From: Bryum argenteum
Lineage: Eukaryota > Streptophyta > Bryopsida > Bryales > Bryaceae
DNA: 64,000 nt
Assembly (NCBI GenBank): GCA_037043015.1
Contig: CM073330.1
Coordinates: forward strand, 14,960,512 to 15,024,511
Direction: 5' to 3'
Shown: positions 55,976 through 64,000 of the stretch, in pieces
Layout of the letters: each line of letters opens with the position of its first letter
Position numbering within the stretch: the stretch's first letter is position 1
Program-made: the position numbers and the translations under genes
The notes under the pieces: generated by a model
What the model saw: only the letters and a program-made list of their open reading frames with translations
What the model was told of the DNA's origin: nothing
Databases searched by the model: none

Positions 55976-58005
55976 TGATTCTTACGATCCGACGTGCGAC
56001 GGACGATCTTGCGGGCTCACAGCTTTGAGCTAGTTATGCCCAGTTGCTGAAGCAGTTTGTGGGTGTGGAAGGTCCAGTGGGTTCCTGCCTTGGCATGACA
56101 GTTACACCCACCGGGCTCTTCCATGAGTTGCAGGAGGACGCACTTCATATGCTGTTCTCCCAGGGAACTTGGGGACGCTGTGTCTTGGTTCTACATCGTA
56201 TTTGTAGATGCTGATCTGCTGCCGCCGAACTTCAACATTGACGAGAAGGAAAGTACGGAGCACTTAGTGTCCTGAAATATAAGGATGAGGTTCGTATTAC
56301 TTCCTAAGGTACGGAGTGTTCTATTGTCTAGATACGGGGCAGATGTGACAGAGTCTAGTTCGTAGACATGAATTCACCAATTTATTGATTGAGCACTCCC
56401 TCGTGCGTGAAGTTAACATTACGCCAGATTGTGCTCAGTGGGGTTTAGTTGCTACTAAAAGTAGTGCAATGTGGAGTCCGACACTGTATTGCGTTCACGC
56501 TAGCTATGTGTAGGTTCTTTAGTTTGGGCAAACGGAAGCTCACTTTGGTGTAAGCCTTGTTTCCCATGTTTGTGATATATTGCCTCATAATGGCATCAGC
56601 AACGCGTGTGGTGCAGTTCTTACATGTGAGCCTCATGAAGCGCTCTACCAGTGGGATCGTTTGGTACATGTTCGATATATTGATAGGGCCAGCGATTAAG
56701 GTTAAGCGAGTTTGAGGGAGCTGTGAAATATCCTTGGCATTCTCTTCTGTATTTCATCTTAAGATCATTCTGTAGAAATTATACCAGTGTAGATTATTGT
56801 TGATAAAGATCTAGCTTTGAGATGATGCTATTGCATGAACTCAATGCCTTTCAGATATAATTAAAGTCAGCTTCAATGTTGTATCTGGAATTACATATGT
56901 GTCTATAATTTGTTTCCAAAAGTCGATGAATTGCGAAATGTATCGACTATGAACAAGCGGAGAGAGTGCAAATCGTGAATGAAGTTGGCATTGCATCGAA
57001 ATGGAATTTTTTGCATCGAATCTCATCGCAGTATTATCACGTATATTTCTTATGCGGTGAGATAATTAGGCTTAATCGTTTGAGAGGAGTTGAATCTAAC
57101 AGTTTGAGGGATTTTGTGGTTGCCTTTGATCTAAAACAATGAACAATCAAACGCCTCAGTACTTTTTATGATTAGTTTATGCTTGGTAAAATACTGCATG
57201 CATGAGATTTGATGACATGTTGACAATGTTTATTTTTAACAGAACAATGGCTACTACGGCTACTGCAACTTGCCTTATAATGATAACAATTGCCTATAAG
57301 ACGTTCATACCATAAAGTTTTTATAATGATGACAATTGGTGTGATTTTTATACTTATATATATGAAAATACTCAATAGCCAATCAGATTTGGAAAAAAAA
57401 TATTGAGGGGCAAGCGCTGGGTGTGTTGACAATCAGATGCCATTTATAGCTCTTCATTTGGGTGTGTAGTTTATTTTTTATTAGCGTACAAATTACAAAT
57501 GGGAATTTTTTTTTCATGGACCATTTGGAGGCCAATATCTGAACCAATTAATTTCAACGGTTGACACTCCATGTCCAGTTCCTTTGCTTATCATCAAACT
57601 TTTATAGACAGATAATGAGGTGAGAGTGTCATCTATAATTCACTTTGTAGGGTAAGAGGGTCACCTATAATTCACTCTGTCAAACCACAACTTTCATAGT
57701 TGAAAGGTATTAGTATTTACACTTATGTGCCAAAGAAATGAGTTAGAAATGATGTGTTGATTTTGAGCGGTCACGCCTTTTGAAAACTCATAAAAATTCA
57801 AAAGCCTAGCTTGCAAACACTATGATTTAACGAAATGGGACAAATTTAGTCTCTTATAATAATTGTCAATTTAGTTCAGTATGTGTATAAGTGCTAATCA
57901 AATAAAGGGTTCTTCTAGGTGACCCTTTATATCGAACTTGCCCAAATAATAGTCATATTCTCTCGAATGCCGTGAACATTATTAGTCATCTTCGTGCTCG
58001 GCACT
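55976..58005. other. 3' flank of the auxilin-like gene and AT-rich intergenic DNA
   Basis: About 55976-56400 is the probable 3' untranslated region. A local duplication, GTCA(C/T)CTATAATTCACT, occurs at about 57629 and 57659. No gene is seen. Confidence 0.4.
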
Positions 58006-58095
58006 AGAAGCCTAGACTTGGTGTTTGGGGCTCATGGCCCCCAATGAGGAGGTCGTGGGTTCTACTCCGGAGGTCATCACATCCAAAGAATAGGT
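58006..58095 (+). mobile_element. tRNA-derived SINE head, copy 1
   Basis: CTTGGTGTTTGGGGCTCATG and GGCCCCCAATGAGGAGGTCG followed by TGGGTTCTACTCC resemble the RNA polymerase III box A and box B of a tRNA. A second copy of the same head occurs at 62831-62890, followed by a different body. The 3' end and target-site duplication are not determined. Confidence 0.5.
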
Positions 58096-58344
58096 TGAAC
58101 GAACACTCTATTCACACTAACCTCTAAATAGGTTGACATTCTTCTTTATTTCCTCTATCTTCGTGCGAGTAGCCGATCTTTGCAAAATAAGATCAAAAGT
58201 CTATTAGATTAGTTTACCCATACATATTGAAGAGACTAAAGAAAAATACACACCTAACTCTTATACATCCGTGAAATGTTTTAGTAAGTATACGAAGCTT
58301 TCAAAAAGTTTGTAACTCAACCGGACAATCTTGTAGTACACCTA

Positions 58345-58830
58345 GTGTAGGTCATGTGGGTCAAATTTGGAATCATGAGGCCTTATAGATTACTAGATCA
58401 TAGTGTATTTGTACTCAACAACGATTCTGAAATTTCAGCATTTTCAATTTGGAGTGGAAATACTATCAACAAACCAATTGCAATCAAAATCTCACCAACA
58501 AGAAAGTTGTTCAACTTCATCTCAAGAACACTCTTGAACACACAAAAAAAATAAAAAAAATAAAAAAATCTTGCCTCAAATAATAGCCTAGCAATGATGA
58601 AAAGTGCCTCATATTTTACAAAGGAATAATAGTCCAAATCTTCACCTCTTGCACCAAAATCCATGCCGTGTCTTCAAAACATACTAAATGATATCAAGAT
58701 TTCTACAAGGAGAACCTGACTCGATTTGGATTCCGACTCATCAAGTAAATTTGAAATCTAACGGTGGATATAGGAGATATTGCTCCTCAAAAACCAAGGA
58801 GTATTTGGGTTTAGTTTTTGGCCCCAGGGA
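58345..58830 (+). repeat. Dispersed repeat family of element C, direct copy
   Basis: Blocks TCATGAGGCCTTATAGAT, GGAGTGGAAATACTATCAAC, TTTTACAAAGGAATAATAG and GATATTGCTCCTCAAA are collinear with 10905-11330 inside element C. It is clearly diverged and non-coding. Confidence 0.6.
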
Positions 58831-59194
58831 CGTATTAAATTATCATCTGTAAATTTAACCATGAAAAAGTATTCAATATTAGATATTCATAAAATGGTTA
58901 GTGGCAATAAAACTTTCAAATGTTCGATAAAATCTAAATCACAGACTATGTATATTCTAATGGGATAGTTTCATTTTGGTACTGAACAATTTGAGACTTA
59001 ATAAAAAAGTTTCACTTATATGCACTTATAAGCATAAGTCTTATACAATAACTCAAGCTATATTGAATCTATAACATACATAGAAACTCAAAAGGTTTAA
59101 TTTGTTTGGAATCTTGTAAAATCGCCCTTGTTTTTTCATAATGGTGTTTTCGATTGGGTCTTTGATTTTTTTACAGAATTTTTCATAAATACTA

Positions 59195-59300
59195 ACTAGT
59201 ACGTTCAGCGGCGTTGCCACACTCACACAAATAATTCCCGGTACTTTTGGGGTTCACATGGGTCCATAACAAAACTCAAAATTCAATATCTTGGGATCCA
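59195..59300. repeat. Left arm of a diverged inverted repeat (pairs with 60095-60195)
   Basis: TACGTTC, GTTGCCAC, CTCA(C/T)ACAAATAAT, TTTTGGGG and TTCAATATCTT blocks appear in the same order on the reverse strand at 60195-60095. Together with 58345-58510 versus 60640-60430, this makes a large imperfect inverted arrangement around the loop 59300-60095. Confidence 0.5.
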
Positions 59301-59339
59301 TTTACTATTTATAGTCACCATTCTAATAATTGACTTTGG

Positions 59340-59640
59340 GATGTTTATCATATGCTAGATCGGAACATCTAAGGTTTGTGCATAATTTTTGCGTGAATTG
59401 CTCCGGAGACATTGTCTTCAAGGTGCAAAGGGGGAGTTGAAGATTGTCAATCCAAACATTTTGGTTCATAAATTTAGACGTGGATTTAGTTTGTTGAGTT
59501 GGATTCCAATGCAAATCTAGTCTTTGTACTAGAAACCTTGATACCATCGAAGATATGAGGAAGTTATGGCAATCATTTTCGTGCAAGGAGCCTTGTTTTG
59601 AACATTTTTTTCTTCGTAAGTTTGGGGCAATTCTCATCAT
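59340..59640 (-). repeat. Element C family repeat, reverse copy
   Basis: Read on the reverse strand it matches the 11180-11330 and 58640-58800 segments (for example TATCAAGGTTTCTA and GATTTGCATTGGAATCCAAC-like blocks). The 202-codon reverse frame at 59323-59931 overlaps it, but is repeat-derived and resembles no protein. Confidence 0.45.
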
Positions 59641-59789
59641 TGCAAGCATGATTGTCAAGTACGATGTAGAAATATGTACAAGTATGTACGTATAAAGATA
59701 TTGTAGAAGTGTACCATATTTGAACGAAGTACATTTAGTGAATAAACAATGATTTTTGACATCCCAAAAATAATGTTTGTGAGTGTGGG

Positions 59790-59895
59790 TCTTCAAGACC
59801 TTCGCCCTTGTGAGTCCTTGCGAGACCTTCGCCCTTGTGAGTCCTTGCAAGATCTTTGCCTCTTGTGAGTCCTTGTGAACCTTCGCCCTTGTACA
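59790..59895. repeat. 27-bp minisatellite, about four units
   Basis: CTTCGCCCTTGTGAGTCCTTG followed by a CGAGAC/CAAGAT hexamer repeats with spacings of about 27 bp; the third and fourth copies are slightly altered. Confidence 0.85.
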
Positions 59896-60429
59896 TCGTG
59901 CTTGGGAGTTCTTTGCACTTTCACATTCCAATTCTTATACTCCTACCTCCTCTTCAATCACCTTCCATTTCCCTTTAGGATCTCCCACAACAGCATCGCA
60001 ATGTCCAATTTTGCATCAAATTCTTGACTTTCTTGCAATTTGCAGTAAACATTCTTATTCCGGGTGGTGAGGGCAACAATTGGATCACAAATTGTGTCGA
60101 CGGACTCAAAGATATTGAACTTGAAAGTATTTATGGCCCCAAAAATAGAGGAGATTATTTGTATGAGCGTGGCAACACGGCGGGAACGTAGTAGTGTATA
60201 TTAAAAAAATTATTAGTGATGAGAAGCTTTGGTTTTGATGAGCTGGTCAATTTATTTTTAATTCCTAGCATAAGATTATTTTAATATCATTGTACTTGTG
60301 TGGAGTATTTAAATGTTTTCTTTGTAGGTATTTGAAGTACATATTAGATTTTTGTCCTTTGTACTTGGTAACCTTGATTGCAAGGTTAAATTTGAGCAAA
60401 TAATTTTTTTCACATGGTTACTTTTGTTC

Positions 60430-60640
60430 AAGGTTGTTACTCAATAAAGATAAACATCGTTGTTGCTGATAATTTTATCGTTGAAATGAATCTATTGGTA
60501 GCACTTTCACTTCAAATTGAAAATGTTGCTATCTTGTGATGTTTTTTAAATACTAGTACGTTATGATCTCGCAAGCCACGAGTCCTCATGGCTCAAAATT
60601 TGATCCACATGATGTACAAGCTGATACCTATAAGATTGTG
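60430..60640 (-). repeat. Element C family repeat, reverse copy at the right arm
   Basis: On the reverse strand, CATGTGGATCAAATTTTGAG, CCATGAGGA, GAGATCATAACGTA and TTTTCAATTTGAAGTGAAAG blocks are collinear with 10900-11000 and 58345-58470. The copies are diverged. Confidence 0.55.
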
Positions 60641-60960
60641 TGGTTAGAATCTAAATTAATTACCTTTGTTTTCATTAACGACACTTTATTTGAAATATAT
60701 ATTCACTTGTTTTTTTATGCTAAAATGAGTCAAATCATTTAGGCGTTAATGATAAAAATATCAATAAAGTATAGAAATATTTTTACAAATATGAAGAATA
60801 TCATTAGTAGAAATATTTTCTTAAAATATTGTTAGGAACGACATTTCTTATATGACATAAGAAATATTTGTCCGAAATGATATAAAATTTTGTCATCATG
60901 AACATAATTAGGACATCACTCCGACTAGTATATGGTAAGTACCATCCGAGCGGATACTGA

Positions 60961-61488
60961 AATACCTCACCGGCACCAGCTCCATGCGAATCACGTACAA
61001 TGGTGGCGCCAACAATCACGTCCTCGAGGGCTTCTTCGATGTGGACTATGTGATGGATCTTGACGATAGAAAATCACAGTCCGGTTTTATTGTCATGTTG
61101 AATGACGGTCCGCAATCTCCTAGGGTCAAGGAAACAGGGTTGTACTGCTTGGAGCACCGCCAAAGCGGAATACATCGCGACTCATTTAGCTACGCAGGAG
61201 ATTGAGTGGGCTTGGCGCTTGCTGACCGACTTGGATTACGCACCGGCAGGCCCTACTCAATTGTGGTCCAACAACCAGGCTGCAATCTGCTTGATGAGGA
61301 ACTCCAAGTTCTACTGTCCGACCAAATATAAAGACGTTAAATATCATATCATCCGAGAAGCATATGCTGCTGGACACATTATGCTTGATTACATCAACAC
61401 CAATGACCAAGTAGCAGATGTGCTCTCTAAACCTCTACAGCGTGATTGCTTTGAGTGCTTGCGCACTCTCTTAGGTATGACCTCCTAA
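60961..61488 (+). pseudogene. Ty1/copia retrotransposon RNase H fragment, frameshifted
   Basis: This is the C-terminal RNase H end of a copia polyprotein, the part that removes RNA from RNA:DNA hybrids. An upstream frame reads NHVLEGFFDVDYVMDLDDRK and SQSGFIVMLNDG. After a frame change near 61105 a second frame reads SRKQGCTAWSTAKAEYIATH, WSNNQAAICLM, TKYKDVKYHIIREAY and NDQVADVLSKPLQRDCFECL, ending at the stop at 61486-61488. In the usual xDNQxAI motif the catalytic Asp reads Asn here. Everything upstream (gag, protease, integrase, reverse transcriptase) is absent, so this is a dead 3' fragment. Confidence 0.9.
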
Positions 61489-61512
61489 GTTGATACATGA
61501 TGCGAGTGGGAG

Positions 61513-61870
61513 TTTTGATGAACTTACCCCTGGTATTCCGAGTAAGTTATTACGCATTGGTACCAACACAATGTCAACATCACGGGCGAAACGCAAGACG
61601 AGAGCTCGGCATCATGATTTTCCACAACTGCAAGCCTGGATGATCTCTATCAACAAGCATATGATCTCCTCATAGCAGCACACATTCGTAGCATGTATAG
61701 ACCTAGAACTTAAAAGTATGTAGCTCTCTTTTCTTTCTTGAAGCTTCTAGCCATATATGCAAGAAGGCCGTGCAGAGCACTGTAGATGCTGCTAGTTATT
61801 CCATGTAAACGTTATTCTTAGTAACCGAATCATATGTTGTTTTTCTCTGTTTGCTGGGTACCGGTGTTTG
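61513..61870 (+). repeat. Candidate 3' LTR remnant of the copia element
   Basis: A purine-rich tract GCGAGTGGGAG (61502-61512), about 14 bp after the RNase H stop, is where a copia polypurine tract is expected. What follows (TTTTGATGAAC) would be the LTR start, with TT instead of the usual TG. No second LTR is available, so the right border is a guess. Confidence 0.4.
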
Positions 61871-62830
61871 TCGTAATGTGTGTCATTGTGATTGTTCACA
61901 AGTTATATCTAGAATGGTTTCAAATCCTTGCAAAGTCCAATCAACTTTCACAAATCATATTTGATATATATTCGAAATATCATGTTATGGACGAATATTT
62001 TATTATTATTTATTATTTATTTTTTTAACAAACAATATTTCAGTCAAGGAGTTGAAGCATGATAAATAATCCCCGAGTGAGTCAATCCGGTATCTCACAA
62101 ATTAGATGATGCTTTGGGAAACCAAATAGGGTATGTAGGAGGATGGTAACCGCTTATAGACCTCCAATTGAGTCAAAGGTTTTTAAAATACACCCATTGA
62201 AAGGTAGTAGATGCCTTGAAGTTACTCAAAACACAACATGATCATGTTTCTCATAGTTTTTGCCCTGAAATCACTCAAAATACAACAACGGTCATGTAGC
62301 ATCCTTTCTATGTTACTTTCATACATTTACAAATGATTGTTCAACATTAAAATCAAATTGTGGTGTTAAGTAATCATAATAAAAAGGCATGCCCACCTCT
62401 CTTGGGTCCTCAACTTCCACATATCAAGCTCTAATAGGGTTATTGAAGTGCTTGAAGTGGTGTTCACCTTTGCACATCCCATACAATAGCCTTGTATTCA
62501 AGTTGAATACAACTTGCAAAAGCCAAATAGACTCATATGTAGAATATTTGGTCAAAATAGGAGTAAACCCAACTCCTTGACTCGGATACTGGATTTAATA
62601 AAAAAGATGTTTTTAGTATGAGAATGTGATGAGCAAATTATTTTGTCTTATGTTATATACGTGATGAATAGCTTCCTTTACCTAGATTCACAAAGTATTT
62701 AGTCAAAGTGAAAATTGGGTTCATCACCTATTCAAGTATCTTTCTTCACCAACAATCCTTTGTTGAGAAACCTGGTAATATTTGATGAAAGCAAAGGGCT
62801 GAGGGGTAGCTGCTCTACGAAGGGACCACA
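61871..62830. other. AT-rich intergenic DNA
   Basis: A near-duplicate phrase, GAA(A)TCACTCAAAA(C/T)ACAACA, occurs at about 62220 and 62269. No gene is seen. Confidence 0.35.
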
Positions 62831-62890
62831 AGCCTTGGTGTGGTGGTTAAGGCTCAAAGCCCCCAATGAGGAGGTCGTGGGTTCTATTCC
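62831..62890 (+). mobile_element. tRNA-derived SINE head, copy 2
   Basis: CCTTGGTGTGGTGGTTAAGG (D-arm/box A like) and, after CCCCCAATGAGGA, GGTCGTGGGTTCTATTCC (box B like, close to GGTTCRANTCC) have the spacing of a tRNA. It shares most of this 60-bp head with 58011-58070. The following 170 bp differ from the sequence after copy 1. It might instead be a tRNA pseudogene. Confidence 0.5.
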
Positions 62891-64000
62891 CCATGCCGCA
62901 TGGTGCTCACCACTATAGTCCAACCAACTATTGTGGGGTCCTTGTTGTATGGGTGCCTTGAAGCCCTTTGGGGGATACTATGTCAAGTATTTTCAAGGCA
63001 CTAGTAACTAAGCTAGAAACTAGCGTAGTTATAGTGTCCACACTCAAGAGGAATAAGTAGTATTGTTCCAATTTCCCTTGTCCGGTGGCCATTGGGATGT
63101 TAGCATTAAAGACGGACACTTCATTCACACCGGCCCCGTAGAGAGGGACCGTACTTTATACTTTATATCTGATGAAAGCAAAATACAGTATAAAAAATGC
63201 AATTCCCATTGCGGAAGTCACCAAATCAACAGGCCCCAGTTCACCTATTTCATGATTTCATCAATGAATGTCCTTTTTGCACACTGCATAATAATTACTT
63301 TTCATCTTTCTTCTTCAGGGTGGCCACAAGGTTGGGAAGGAAGGCTGTGAAATGATTGTGTAAACTGAGTAACCCCATGCCATTAGGACTACGCATGTAA
63401 GCTCTGGGTCACAAGAAATGCATTCATCTGCTTACACTGGATGCAAAATTGGTCATGGAACAAGGGAAGGCCAATTTACCATTTGAGTAAAAGACCATGC
63501 CTTCTGTATGTGGCATGCAAGTTGCCCATACTCATAGAGGTTGCATCATATCCAATTATTCAGGTGAGTGATAATAAATCCACACCAAATGTAAGAGCAA
63601 GGAGGTCGGATGATGCTGAGAGAATGTTGATACCCACCATGACAGTCGCTTCCTTTTGGTTGAAGAAAGATACTCAACAAAATTTCACACTGAATAAAAA
63701 TTTAATCCCCAGCCGTCCCTAGTGTCGAAAAACAACAATCTGGATGAAGGGCTCTGAAGAGCTATAACTTCTTCAACCACACTCTTTTTTTGACAAAATC
63801 ACTTGGATTGGGTTACAAATCAAGTCTTGTGTGTGTGATAGAAATTAAAAACCCAAAAAAAAAAATGTATGAATAAATGGCATAAATTTTGGTGAAGGCT
63901 GAATTGTTTTTGGGTTTTCAAACATTTGGCATGTTTTACGATTGCAAGCCAATTATGTGAATTCAAAAACAGTTTTTTTGTGATTTAAATAAAAAGGAGT
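62891..64000. other. Intergenic DNA at the right edge
   Basis: No gene can be supported. Short forward frames at 63063-63350 and 63441-63722 have balanced composition but no recognisable domain. About 63740-63830 loosely resembles the 11610-11670 segment of element C. Confidence 0.35.

Noticed and set aside
59323-59931. 202-codon reverse open frame
   Set aside because: It spans a reverse copy of the element C repeat and a 27-bp minisatellite, and resembles no protein.
62831-62890. Functional tRNA gene
   Set aside because: Box A and box B look tRNA-like, but I could not fold a proper acceptor stem or anticodon loop by eye, and the head recurs at 58011 with another body, favouring a SINE.

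Overview
The window is nuclear DNA from a land plant. Intron-bearing genes with GT-AG splice sites encode plant-specific or plastid-linked products: a CURT1 thylakoid-curvature protein, DGD1 digalactosyldiacylglycerol synthase, two L-type lectin receptor kinases, an auxilin-like J-protein, a bacterial-type aspartyl-tRNA synthetase and an organellar bL20 ribosomal protein. Low gene density (about eight host genes in 64 kb), AT-rich repeat-filled intergenic DNA and protein divergence from flowering-plant homologues suggest a bryophyte or another early-diverging lineage. That placement is inference; no sequence search was possible.

Layout, left to right. 156-1291 (+) holds the last five visible exons of an organellar-type AspRS. 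2633-5086 (+) and 14281-16691 (-) are two L-type lectin receptor kinases in convergent orientation, and a CURT1 gene (6799-8008, -) lies between them. 8-14 kb is packed with small non-autonomous transposons. 16.7-21.8 kb is gene-poor and holds a degenerate ~100-bp satellite. 21815-24012 (+) is a small spliced gene of unknown function, with a MITE in its first intron. 25664-29026 (-) is DGD1 in seven coding exons. 30-40 kb is repeat-rich (TTAA-flanked elements, a 39-bp minisatellite, a ~127-bp degenerate tandem array). 40316-41419 (+) is bL20. 42215-43811 is an apparently intact Tc1-like DD34E transposon. 44-50 kb carries minisatellites. 51725-55975 (+) is an auxilin-like J-domain protein. 56-64 kb holds tRNA-derived SINE heads, an inverted set of dispersed repeats and a broken Ty1/copia RNase H end.

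The host genes do not form one pathway. CURT1 (grana margins) and DGD1 (galactolipid synthesis) both serve thylakoid membranes, and AspRS and bL20 both serve organellar translation, but they are ordinary scattered nuclear genes. The most unusual content is mobile DNA: a set of elements bounded by TTAA duplications with CCC...GGG ends, the target-site signature of piggyBac transposons; the intact Tc1-like element; and the lectin-kinase pair, whose cytoplasmic halves are almost identical while the ectodomains have diverged.
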